Assembly (NCBI GenBank): GCA_022838965.1
Contig: JALHDK010000165.1
Span: forward strand, 1 to 7,018
Direction of reading: 5' to 3'
Length of the DNA stretch: 7,018 bases
Origin: Actinomycetales bacterium
GTDB taxonomy: Bacteria > Actinomycetota > Actinomycetes > Actinomycetales > Actinomycetaceae
The notes beneath the pieces are model-generated. The model was not told the origin of the DNA. It saw only the letters and a program-made list of their open reading frames with translations, and did no database searches. Shown in pieces: positions 1-5,378 of this stretch; position 1 is the first letter of the stretch, and the number at the start of each line of letters is the position of its first letter. The position numbers were made by a program, and so were the translations under genes.

Positions 1-305
1 AGGTTCTGCTTGGTGCAGTGGTCGGTGTGCAGGGCGACCGTGATCGGGTAGTTCTTCGCCACCTCGCGGGCGTAGGCGGCAATCGCGAGTGAACCGGCGA
101 CCCGGTCCTTGACGAAGGGGCCGGACGCGTACTCGGCGCCGCCGACGGACACCTGGATGATGCCGTCGGACTCGGCGTCCGCGAGGCCCTTGAGCGCCGC
201 ATTGAGGGTCTGCGAGGACGTCACGTTGAAGGCGGGGTAGGCGAACTTGCCCTGCTTCGCACGGTCGAGGAGTTCGCGATAGGTCTCGGGGGTTGCGATC
301 GGCAC
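1..305 (-). CDS. fba: Class II fructose-bisphosphate aldolase, N-terminal part (runs off left edge)
   Basis: Cytosolic zinc enzyme of glycolysis and gluconeogenesis that reversibly splits fructose-1,6-bisphosphate into dihydroxyacetone phosphate and glyceraldehyde-3-phosphate. Only the first 101 codons are present, of about 340 usual for the family. The start MPIATPETYRELL, the block FNVTSSQTLNAALKG (residues 26-40), SDGIIQVSVGGAEY (46-59) and ALHTDHC (91-97) closely match my recollection of the actinobacterial enzyme. D95 and H96 correspond to the catalytic Asp and a zinc-ligand His of the class II family. I chose the GTG at 305 because GGAGG lies 5 bases before it and the protein then begins MPIATP as in relatives. 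An ATG four codons upstream (317) is in frame, but that GGAGG would fall inside its coding sequence. It is the last gene of the minus-strand run, 89 bases after the methyltransferase gene, and may have its own promoter. The identification is firm; the C-terminal half cannot be assessed. Confidence 0.95.
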   Translation of the reverse strand, partial: MPIATPETYRELLDRAKQGKFAYPAFNVTSSQTLNAALKGLADAESDGIIQVSVGGAEYASGPFVKDRVAGSLAIAAYAREVAKNYPITVALHTDHCTKQN

Positions 306-341
306 GGGGGCCTCCATTGGTCGGGCGAGCACTACGCGCCC

Positions 342-370
342 AGAATATCCACGGCCGGTCGGACGCGACA
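342..370 (-). promoter_or_regulatory. Possible fba promoter
   Basis: In the 89-base gap before fba, the minus strand carries TATTCT (342-347, four of six matches to TATAAT). Seventeen bases upstream is TGTCGC (365-370), a poor -35. This would place a start of transcription about 30 bases before the GTG of fba, leaving room for its Shine-Dalgarno. The AT-rich patch stands out in GC-rich surroundings. It would let this glycolytic gene be expressed apart from the upstream genes. The match is weak and only suggestive. Confidence 0.3.
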
Positions 371-394
371 CCGGATGACCGCTCCCGCATCCGG

Positions 395-1039
395 CTATGA
401 CGAGGGCTCGCCGGTGCCGTGCTGCAGGATCCACGCCCACATCGCGATCGCGGCCGCGGCCCCCACGTTGATGGACCGGGTGGAGCCGTACTGGGTGATG
501 TGGAGGATCCGCTCGCACCCGGCCACCATCTCCGGGGAGAGACCGTGCGATTCCTGCCCGAACACGAGGACGGTGTCGCGCTCCAGCACGGCCCCCTCGA
601 GGGGCCGGGAACCGGGCAGATTGTCCACCCCGATGACGTGGACGCCCGCTCCCCGGGCCCACGTGAGGAAGTCGGCGGCGGTGGCGTGGTGGCGCAGGTG
701 CTGGTAGCGGTCCGTCACCATCGCGCCCCGCCGGTTCCAGCGCCGTCGCCCCACGATGTGGACCTCCGCGGCTGCGAAGGCGTTCGCGGACCGCACCACC
801 GAGCCGATGTTCGCGTCGTGGGCGAGGTTCTCGATGGCCACGTGCAGCCGGTGCCGGCGCGTGTCGAGGTCCGCGACGATCGCCGCGAGGGTCCAGTAGC
901 GGTAGCGGTCGACGACGTTCCGGGCGTCGCCCCTCTCCAGGAGCTCCGGATCCCACTGGTCACCGCTGGGCCAGGCCTCGCGTCCGCCAGGCCACGGCCC
1001 CACCCCGGCGGTCGGGGCGCCGTCGGCAGTCTCCGTCAC
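395..1039 (-). CDS. SpoU/TrmH-family RNA 2'-O-ribose methyltransferase
   Basis: A 214-residue SPOUT-class enzyme that uses S-adenosylmethionine to methylate a ribose 2'-OH in tRNA or rRNA. All three SpoU motifs are visible: motif 1, NIGSVVRSANAF (77-88) with the likely catalytic Arg83; motif 2, VLVFGQESHGLS (157-168); and motif 3, GSTRSINVGAAAAIAMW (185-201), the trefoil-knot cofactor site. Between them lies GRRRWNRRGAMVTDRYQHLRHH (97-118, stated here only as a basic patch), strongly conserved in actinobacterial relatives as I recall them. The start is GTG, placed directly after the TAG stop of lemA with no intervening base and no clear Shine-Dalgarno, so translation probably depends on coupling to lemA. 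The first 25 residues are Gly/Pro-rich and may not be conserved, so a later start is possible. Neighbourhood of pyrE and fba is typical for this actinobacterial protein. The exact RNA target cannot be read from the sequence. Confidence 0.9.
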   Translation of the reverse strand: MTETADGAPTAGVGPWPGGREAWPSGDQWDPELLERGDARNVVDRYRYWTLAAIVADLDTRRHRLHVAIENLAHDANIGSVVRSANAFAAAEVHIVGRRRWNRRGAMVTDRYQHLRHHATAADFLTWARGAGVHVIGVDNLPGSRPLEGAVLERDTVLVFGQESHGLSPEMVAGCERILHITQYGSTRSINVGAAAAIAMWAWILQHGTGEPSS

Positions 1040-1639
1040 CTACGGACGGGGGGCACCGGATCCGCCGCCCTGGCCGAAATCGACCCGGGGGACGTCCCGC
1101 GACGCCCCTTCGGCCTCGAAGTAGCCGGCCCTCCGGAAGCCGGTGATCTGGCCGACGATGGACGGCGGGAACGTCTCGAGCCGGGTGTTGAACTGGCGCA
1201 CGTTCGCGTTGTAGTAGCGACGCCCGGCGGCGATCCGGTCCTCGGTGTTGGTCAGCTCCGACTGGAGCGCCTGGAAGTTCGCGTCCGCCTTGAGGCCCGG
1301 ATACGCCTCCGCGACCGCGAACAGCCGCCCGATCGCCGCGGTCAGCGCGTTCTCGTGGGCGGCCTGTTCCGCGCGCGAGGCGGCGGGCTGGGCAGCGGCG
1401 GCGCGCGCCCGGGTGACCTCCTCGAAGACGCCCCGCTCGTGGCTGGCGTAGCCCTTGACCGTCTCGACCAGGTTGGGGATGAGGTCGTAGCGGCGGTGGA
1501 GCTCGACATCGACCTGGCGCCACGCCTCCTCCACGAGGTTCCGCAGCCGCACGAAGCCGTTGTAGGTGGCGATGAACCAGAGGATCACGGCCAGGACGAG
1601 CCCGCCGATGACCAGCAGCACGAGAAGGGTCGAGTCCAT
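1040..1639 (-). CDS. lemA: LemA family protein, membrane-anchored
   Basis: A 199-residue LemA-family protein. It has one hydrophobic N-terminal segment (about residues 4-24, Leu/Val/Ile-rich) and then the family signature: YNGFVRLRNLVEEAW (26-40) and RRYDLIPNLVETVKGY (49-64). The rest is a long helical, Ala-rich region (about 70-150) including ELTNTEDRIAAGRRYYN (127-143), also typical of the family. The topology expected is a short N-terminal anchor with a helical-bundle domain on one side of the membrane. The molecular function of LemA proteins is poorly known, and nothing here assigns one. The C-terminal 25 residues are Gly/Pro-rich and look unstructured. ATG at 1639 follows GGGAGG with a 4-base spacer. 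It lies 68 bases after pyrE and its stop abuts the methyltransferase start. I saw no convincing promoter in those 68 bases, so read-through from pyrE is likely. Confidence 0.93.
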   Translation of the reverse strand: MDSTLLVLLVIGGLVLAVILWFIATYNGFVRLRNLVEEAWRQVDVELHRRYDLIPNLVETVKGYASHERGVFEEVTRARAAAAQPAASRAEQAAHENALTAAIGRLFAVAEAYPGLKADANFQALQSELTNTEDRIAAGRRYYNANVRQFNTRLETFPPSIVGQITGFRRAGYFEAEGASRDVPRVDFGQGGGSGAPRP

Positions 1640-1707
1640 GGTGCCTCCCGGGGTTCACGGTGGCTCAATCCAACCACACGGCACCCCCGTGCGGCGGAGG
1701 TGGGTCG

Positions 1708-2271
1708 CTACAGGCCGAGGTCGGCGAGCCCGAGCGCGTGCAGGTACGGCAACCCGGCCGCCTCGACCGCCTCCCTGGCGCCGGTCGCCCGGTCGACGAC
1801 GACGGCGCACGCCACCACCTCGGCCCCCGCCTCCCGCAGCGCCGCGACCGCCTGGAGGACGGAGCCGCCGGTGGTGGAGGTGTCCTCGACCGCGACGACC
1901 CGGCGGCCGGCGACGTCGGGACCCTCGATCCGGCGCTGCATCCCGTGCGCCTTGGCCTCCTTGCGGACGACGAAGGCGTCGATCGCGAGGCCGCGCGCGG
2001 CAGCGGCATGCATGATGGCGATCGCGACCGGATCGGCACCGAGGGTCAGCCCGCCGACGGCATCGGTGTCGCCGGGACCGTAGCCGTGCTCGTCCAGCAG
2101 GTCCAGCATGACGTGCCCGATCAGGGGTCCCGCCTCGTGGTGCAACGTGGCGCGCCGCATGTCGACGTAGTGGTCCGATTCGCGCCCGGACGCGAGGATC
2201 ACGCGCCCGTGCACCACCGCGAGCTCCTTCACGAGCTCCGCCAGGCGTGCGCGCTGGGGGTCGTTGCCCAT
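1708..2271 (-). CDS. pyrE: Orotate phosphoribosyltransferase
   Basis: A 187-residue cytosolic enzyme of de novo pyrimidine synthesis. It joins orotate to PRPP, giving orotidine 5'-monophosphate and pyrophosphate. The type I phosphoribosyltransferase PRPP-binding motif is clear: VVAVEDTSTTGGS (125-137) with the acidic pair Glu129-Asp130. The flexible catalytic loop region is VVRKEAKAHGMQRR (101-114), with the Lys residues expected in this enzyme. The N-terminal SGRESDHYVDMR (28-39) matches the SGxxSxxYxD type start of the family. Length is normal. The ATG at 2271 is preceded by AAGGAGG (2276-2282) with a 4-base spacer, one of the best ribosome sites in the window. That site overlaps the TGA of the SDR gene, so the two are likely co-transcribed and translationally coupled. 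I see no PyrR-type attenuator or uridine-responsive leader; the 10-base gap leaves no room for one. The other pyrimidine genes are not in the window. Confidence 0.96.
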   Translation of the reverse strand: MGNDPQRARLAELVKELAVVHGRVILASGRESDHYVDMRRATLHHEAGPLIGHVMLDLLDEHGYGPGDTDAVGGLTLGADPVAIAIMHAAAARGLAIDAFVVRKEAKAHGMQRRIEGPDVAGRRVVAVEDTSTTGGSVLQAVAALREAGAEVVACAVVVDRATGAREAVEAAGLPYLHALGLADLGL

Positions 2272-2281
2272 CAGGCCTCCT

Positions 2282-3052
2282 TCACATCGCCCGCGCCGAC
2301 AGCGACGGGCCCGTCGTGGCCCGCACCGCCCAGCGGGGAGCCGCGTGGAGCAGTCCCGCGGCCACCTTGTACATCAGGGACGGGGTACACACCACCCGCC
2401 CCCGCCGCACCGCGTCCAGCGACGCGCTGACCACATCCTCCGCCGACAGCCAGCCGACGTCCGGCCACGTGTCCGCCTTGAGACCGGCTGCCGCGTGGAA
2501 GTTGGTGCGAACCAGTCCGGGCAGCACCACGGTCGCCGTCACGGGCGTCGTCCGCAGCTCCGCCGCGAGCCCCTCGGTGAACGACTTCACCCACGCCTTG
2601 TGCGCCGCGTAGGTGCCCATCACCGTATGGGCCGCCACCGAGGACACGTTCAGGATCGCCCCGTGGCCCCGGGCGACCATCGCCGTCGCGGCGGCGTGGG
2701 AGAGCACCAGCACGGCGCGGACCAGCACGTCCAGGGCCTCCTCCTCCCGCGCCAGATCGCCCCCCACGAAGCTCTGGCCCAGGCCGAAGCCGGCGTTGTT
2801 CACGAGCAGCCCCACCGGGGCGGCCTCCGCGTGGAGCCGGGCGGCCACGTCCCCGAGGTCGTCCCGGCGGGCGAGGTCACGGGCGAGGACCTCGACACGC
2901 ACGCCGGCAACCTGCCTGATCTCGTCCGCGAGCGCGGCCAGCCGGTCCTCGCGCCGCGCCACGAGGACGAGGTTGTGCCGCGCCGCCGCGAGCTGCCAGG
3001 CGTACTCGAGTCCGAGTCCGGAGGACGCCCCGGTGATGAGTGCCGTTCCCAT
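2282..3052 (-). CDS. Short-chain dehydrogenase/reductase (SDR), classical type
   Basis: A 256-residue NAD(P)-dependent oxidoreductase of the SDR superfamily with a Rossmann fold. The nucleotide-binding motif TGASSGLG (7-14) starts after MGTALI. ARRE at 32-35 after the second strand, with consecutive Arg, would suit an NADPH 2'-phosphate. NNAG (85-88) is present, and the active site has Ser137/Ser138 in NVSSVA and the YxxxK pair Tyr148 and Lys152. The Asn of the classical catalytic tetrad appears to be replaced by Leu110 (DVLVRAVL). The substrate cannot be inferred. I chose ATG 3052 because the nucleotide motif begins six residues later, as is normal. The same frame stays open to an ATG at 3202, but that would overlap the divergent exonuclease gene by 95 bases and add a residue stretch unlike any SDR. 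There is no Shine-Dalgarno, while TACGCT ends 6 bases upstream, indicating a leaderless mRNA. It is the first gene of the run leading into pyrE. Confidence 0.9.
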   Translation of the reverse strand: MGTALITGASSGLGLEYAWQLAAARHNLVLVARREDRLAALADEIRQVAGVRVEVLARDLARRDDLGDVAARLHAEAAPVGLLVNNAGFGLGQSFVGGDLAREEEALDVLVRAVLVLSHAAATAMVARGHGAILNVSSVAAHTVMGTYAAHKAWVKSFTEGLAAELRTTPVTATVVLPGLVRTNFHAAAGLKADTWPDVGWLSAEDVVSASLDAVRRGRVVCTPSLMYKVAAGLLHAAPRWAVRATTGPSLSARAM

Positions 3053-3058
3053 GGGGCA

Positions 3059-3064
3059 AGCGTA
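3059..3064 (-). promoter_or_regulatory. -10 hexamer for a leaderless SDR-pyrE transcript
   Basis: On the minus strand TACGCT fits TANNNT and is followed by exactly six bases (TGCCCC) and then the SDR ATG. If the A of ATG is +1, the hexamer occupies -12 to -7, the position known for leaderless actinobacterial promoters. No Shine-Dalgarno is present before this ATG. No clear -35 hexamer is seen. The sequence fit is direct; promoter activity is inferred. Confidence 0.6.
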
Positions 3065-3095
3065 GCCAGCGCCGGGGATCCGCCCGCACGCGGGG

Positions 3096-3101
3096 TACCG
3101 T
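3096..3101 (+). promoter_or_regulatory. -10 hexamer for a leaderless exonuclease III transcript
   Basis: TACCGT fits TANNNT and is followed by exactly six bases (AGGCCC) and then the ATG at 3108, putting the hexamer at -12 to -7 if transcription starts on the A of ATG. No Shine-Dalgarno precedes the gene. The arrangement is the same as on the other strand 32 bases away. No convincing -35 element is seen. Confidence 0.6.
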
Positions 3102-3107
3102 AGGCCC

Positions 3108-3893
3108 ATGAAGCTGGCCACGTGGAACGTCAACTCGATCCGCACGCGCGTTGACCGGGTGGTGGGCTTCCTGGAGCGTTCCGGCGTGGATGTCCTCGCC
3201 ATGCAGGAGACGAAGTGCAGGGATGACCAGTTCCCCGTGCTCCCCTTCGAGGCCCTCGGCTACGAGGTGGCGACCCACGGGCACTCGCAGTGGAACGGCG
3301 TCGCGATCGCGTCCCGGGTGGGGCTCGACGACGTCGCCCTCGGTTTCGAGGGGATGCCGACCTGGGGGGACACTCCCGCGTCGGAGGCGCGGGCGATCGG
3401 GGCGACGGCGGGTGGCGTGCGCGTGTGGAGCCTGTACGTCCCCAATGGCCGCGCTCTCGGGGACCCGCACTACGAGTACAAGCTGGCCTGGCTCGCCGCG
3501 CTCCGGGAGGCGGCGGGAGGCTGGGTGCGCGCCGACCCGGAGGCGAAGATCGCGCTGGTGGGTGACTGGAACATCGCACCGCTGGACGAGGACGTCTGGT
3601 CGATGGAGTTCTTCGCGGGGGCCACCCACGTCTCGCCACCGGAGCGGGCGGCCTTCGCCGCATTCGCCGAGGTGGGGTTCACCGAGGTGACCCGGACGTT
3701 CGTGCCCCGGCAGTTCACCTACTGGGACTACCAGCAGTTGCGCTTCCCCCGCAACGAGGGCATGCGCATCGACTTCATCCAGGCGTCCCCGGCACTGGCC
3801 CGCATCGTCACCGGTGCGACGATCGAACGCAACGAGCGCAAGGGCAAGGCACCGTCGGACCACGTTCCCGTGGTGATCGAGATCGCCGACTGA
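3108..3893 (+). CDS. xthA: Exodeoxyribonuclease III (AP endonuclease family)
   Basis: A 261-residue DNA repair nuclease of the exonuclease III/AP-endonuclease family (endonuclease-exonuclease-phosphatase fold). It cleaves 5' of abasic sites and degrades double-stranded DNA from 3' ends using Mg2+. All hallmark motifs are present: ATWNVNSIR (4-12, Asn7), QETK (33-36, metal-binding Glu34), YVPNG (110-114), GDWNIAP (152-158, Asp153 and Asn155), RIDFI (220-224, Asp222) and SDHVP (250-254, catalytic pair Asp251/His252). Length is close to the E. coli enzyme (268). TYWDYQ (204-209), with Trp-Asp-Tyr, matches the family substrate-recognition loop. The ATG at 3108 directly starts the first strand, and the gene appears leaderless. 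It is divergent from the SDR gene and convergent with the hydrolase gene, from which only six bases separate it, so it is probably monocistronic. Confidence 0.96.
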   Translation: MKLATWNVNSIRTRVDRVVGFLERSGVDVLAMQETKCRDDQFPVLPFEALGYEVATHGHSQWNGVAIASRVGLDDVALGFEGMPTWGDTPASEARAIGATAGGVRVWSLYVPNGRALGDPHYEYKLAWLAALREAAGGWVRADPEAKIALVGDWNIAPLDEDVWSMEFFAGATHVSPPERAAFAAFAEVGFTEVTRTFVPRQFTYWDYQQLRFPRNEGMRIDFIQASPALARIVTGATIERNERKGKAPSDHVPVVIEIAD

Positions 3894-3905
3894 GAGCCCT
3901 CAGTC
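3888..3905. terminator. Perfect inverted repeat spanning both convergent stop codons
   Basis: GACTGAG (3888-3894), a 4-base loop AGCC, then CTCAGTC (3899-3905): a perfect 7-bp stem. It contains the TGA of the exonuclease gene (3891-3893) and, on the other strand, the TGA of the hydrolase gene (3900-3902). Both proteins therefore end in Asp followed by the same TGA. A hairpin would form in either transcript, so a bidirectional terminator between convergent genes is a reasonable reading. There is no U-run on either side, so it is not a textbook intrinsic terminator. Confidence 0.5.
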
Positions 3906-4706
3906 CAGCACCGCGTAGTCCGCGAGGATGGCGTCCGAGAGCGGTGGCCACGCCTCCTGGTGGGTCTCGCTGAAGGGTGCGGCGCCCACGAAGCAGGCCG
4001 CGAGATGGACGTCCGGGTCCACCCAGAGGAACGACCCGGCCCAGCCGAAGTGGCCGACAGTGCGGGGGGAGTTGTTGTTGCCCGTCCAGTGCGGGTCCTT
4101 GGCGTCCCGGATCTCGAAGCCCAGTCCCCAGTCGTTCCGCTCCTGGCGGCCGTAGCCCGGCAGCACGCCCCGCAGTCCGGGGAACTGCACCGTGGTGGCC
4201 TCGCGGAACAACTCCGGGGAGAGCAGCAGTCCGTTCAGGATGGCCCGGCCGAACTCCGCCAGGTCCACCGCCATGCCCCGCATGCCGTGCGCCGGCGAGC
4301 CGTGGAACTCGGCGGTGTCCATGCCGAGCGGCTCGAGGACCATCTGCCGCGTCCAGGCGTGGAAGTCCCCTCCGACCCGGGCGGCCACGTGCGCCGCCGC
4401 CAGCTCGATCCCGCGGTTCGAGTAGATGCGCCGCGTCCCGGGCGGGGCGACGGGCGCCCCTGCGTCGAGCGGCAGGCCCGAACAGTGGGAGAGCAGGTGC
4501 CGGAGGGTGGCGCCCTCCGGACCGGCCGGGTCCTCGAGGGACACGTGGCCCCGGTCCACGGCGATCAGGCAGGCGTAGGCGGAGACCAGCTTGGTGACGG
4601 AGGCCCATTCGAAGACCCGCACGGGGTCACCGCGAGGCTCCCCGGGCGCGTCCGCGGGGGACGTGTCATCGATGAGCCAGCGTGACCGGATGAGATCGAG
4701 GAGCAC
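3900..4706 (-). CDS. Beta-lactamase-fold serine hydrolase
   Basis: A 268-residue member of the class C beta-lactamase/D-alanyl-D-alanine carboxypeptidase-like family. These use a Ser nucleophile on peptides, amides or esters; the substrate here is unknown. Motifs from the chosen start: SVTK (36-39, SxxK nucleophile and Lys), YSN (95-97, YxN) and HFG (219-221, the HxG/KTG-type third motif). FPGLRGVLPGYGRQ (175-188) and NDWGLGFEIRD (191-201) match an actinobacterial subfamily as I recall it. No signal peptide or membrane segment is visible, so it is probably cytosolic. I chose GTG 4706 because AGGAG lies 6 bases upstream and the length fits relatives. The frame stays open upstream through ATG 4724 to ATG 4934, but that part is the displaced C-terminus of TetR. 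The first 30 residues are Pro/Asp-rich and seem to lack the beta strand usually preceding SxxK, so the N-terminus may be altered. It probably forms an operon with tetR. Confidence 0.82.
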   Translation of the reverse strand: MLLDLIRSRWLIDDTSPADAPGEPRGDPVRVFEWASVTKLVSAYACLIAVDRGHVSLEDPAGPEGATLRHLLSHCSGLPLDAGAPVAPPGTRRIYSNRGIELAAAHVAARVGGDFHAWTRQMVLEPLGMDTAEFHGSPAHGMRGMAVDLAEFGRAILNGLLLSPELFREATTVQFPGLRGVLPGYGRQERNDWGLGFEIRDAKDPHWTGNNNSPRTVGHFGWAGSFLWVDPDVHLAACFVGAAPFSETHQEAWPPLSDAILADYAVLD

Positions 4707-4877
4707 CCGGGTCTCCTGGATCATGTCGAGGGGACCGCCGACGCACTCCGGCGCGGCGACCGGGGAGTCCGCCCGTGCGCAGAGCCACTGGAGCTGCAGG
4801 CCGTCCGAGGCGGCGGCGATCAGGCGGGCGAGCTGCAGCGAGGGGGCATGGGGTCGCACGCGGCCGGCGGCCTTGCC
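4677..4877 (-). pseudogene. Displaced C-terminal domain of the TetR regulator, joined in frame to the hydrolase
   Basis: This minus-strand frame reads GKAAGRVRP, then ARLIAAASDGLQLQWL and finally DMIQETRVLLDLIRSRW. This is what the C-terminal ligand/dimer domain of a TetR protein looks like; GLQLQWL is a frequent family sequence and the last stretch resembles the closing helix. Codons here are almost all G/C-ending, so it has been under coding constraint in this frame. It is one base out of phase with the DNA-binding half of tetR; inserting one G at the GGG of 4876-4878 would join FER to GKAAG smoothly. With that base, TetR would be normal length (about 215 residues) but would have no stop codon and would continue into the hydrolase. 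The ends given are approximate. Error, decay or fusion cannot be told apart from this sequence. Confidence 0.65.
4713..4717 (-). promoter_or_regulatory. Ribosome binding site deciding the hydrolase start
   Basis: AGGAG on the minus strand, six bases (ACCCGG) before GTG 4706. Neither ATG 4724 nor ATG 4934 has a comparable site. This makes GTG 4706 the best start if the hydrolase is translated separately. The site lies within codons that also read as the last helix of TetR in the same frame. Confidence 0.5.
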
Positions 4878-5320
4878 CTCTCGAACATCCTGGCGAGGTC
4901 CAAGATCGTCCTCTCGAAGTGCTCCTTGAGCCACGGGTGCGCCGGATGGTCGGACGAGAGGGCACCCATCGACATGGACGCGAAGAGCGCGACCAGTTCC
5001 GGGTTGTGGGTGTTGGTCTCGATGATCCGGAGCCAGCGGTCGAGTGCCTCCTCGGGCCGGCCGTCCCCCGCCGGGGGTTCGGTGGCGCCGCGCCGGCGCA
5101 GCACCTCGATGAACAGCGACTCCTTGGAGGGGAAGTGGTGCAACAACCCCGCCTTGGAGATGTCGGCGGCCTGGGCGATCTCCGAGAGCGAGGTGCCACG
5201 GTACCCCGAGGAGCTGAAGAGCCGCAGCGCCTCGGTGAGGATGCGTTCACGCTTGTCCTCGCTGCCCAGCGGGGGGCGGCCCGGGCCACGCCGCGAGCCC
5301 GCCACGTGCTGCACTGCCAT
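4820..5320 (-). CDS. TetR/AcrR-family transcriptional regulator, apparently frameshifted
   Basis: As written it encodes 166 residues. The N-terminal helix-turn-helix domain is clear: RERILTEALRLFSSSGYRGT (24-43), then LSEIAQAADISKAGLLHHF (45-63) with the typical recognition helix ending LLHHFPSKESLF (59-70). A basic Gly/Pro/Arg tail, SRRGPGRPP (9-17), precedes it. The C-terminal domain should bind a ligand and form dimers, but after Arg148 the frame becomes a short unrelated tail (PPAACDPMPP...) and stops, while the expected sequence continues one base out of phase. The family usually has 190-220 residues. ATG 5320 has GGAGG 7 bases upstream, so the start is sound. Proteins of this class usually repress their own and adjacent genes; a palindrome-like site near the predicted promoter supports that. 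Likely targets are tetR itself, the hydrolase, and possibly the divergent pyc. The ligand is unknown. Confidence 0.85.
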   Translation of the reverse strand: MAVQHVAGSRRGPGRPPLGSEDKRERILTEALRLFSSSGYRGTSLSEIAQAADISKAGLLHHFPSKESLFIEVLRRRGATEPPAGDGRPEEALDRWLRIIETNTHNPELVALFASMSMGALSSDHPAHPWLKEHFERTILDLARMFERARPPAACDPMPPRCSSPA

Positions 5321-5350
5321 GCCGCTCCCTCCATCCAGACACGGCGTGCC

Positions 5351-5378
5351 CTTATCGTGACATACGCAGGCAACTCAG
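5351..5378 (-). promoter_or_regulatory. Predicted tetR promoter
   Basis: On the minus strand CTGAGT (5373-5378) is followed after 16 bases by GATAAG (5351-5356), each a partial match to the -35 and -10 consensus (three and four of six). This is the least GC-rich patch of the intergenic region. It would give a leader of about 25 bases, long enough for the Shine-Dalgarno of tetR. It overlaps the imperfect inverted repeat at 5356-5391. Confidence 0.35.

Noticed and set aside
306..317. ATG at 317 as the fba start
   Set aside because: The GGAGG just inside this reading is well placed for GTG 305, which also gives the MPIATP start seen in relatives.
355..374. Hairpin CCGGT/ACCGG in the gap between the methyltransferase and fba genes
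   Set aside because: A five-base stem with a ten-base loop and no U-run; too weak to call a terminator.
1640..1707. Small hairpin GCAC-CCCC-GTGC (1681-1692) as a terminator between pyrE and lemA
   Set aside because: A four-base stem with no U-run is what chance gives at this GC content. I saw no promoter or terminator in these 68 bases.
419..2083. Long open plus-strand frame of 554 codons opposite the methyltransferase, lemA and pyrE genes
   Set aside because: It runs antisense to three well-recognised genes, its product is rich in Arg, Gly, Pro and Val with no motif, and such frames are common opposite GC-rich genes.
3053..3202. Upstream in-frame ATG (3202) as the SDR start
   Set aside because: It would overlap the exonuclease gene by 95 bases and add 50 residues unlike any SDR N-terminus; MGTALITG at 3052 is the normal start.
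2877..3863. Open minus-strand frame of 328 codons covering the exonuclease gene
   Set aside because: Antisense shadow of a strongly conserved gene; it would also cross the divergent promoter region and overlap the start of the SDR gene.
4707..4934. ATG 4934 or ATG 4724 as the hydrolase start
   Set aside because: The extra residues from 4934 begin with out-of-frame TetR sequence and continue as the TetR C-terminus. Neither ATG has a Shine-Dalgarno, while GTG 4706 does.
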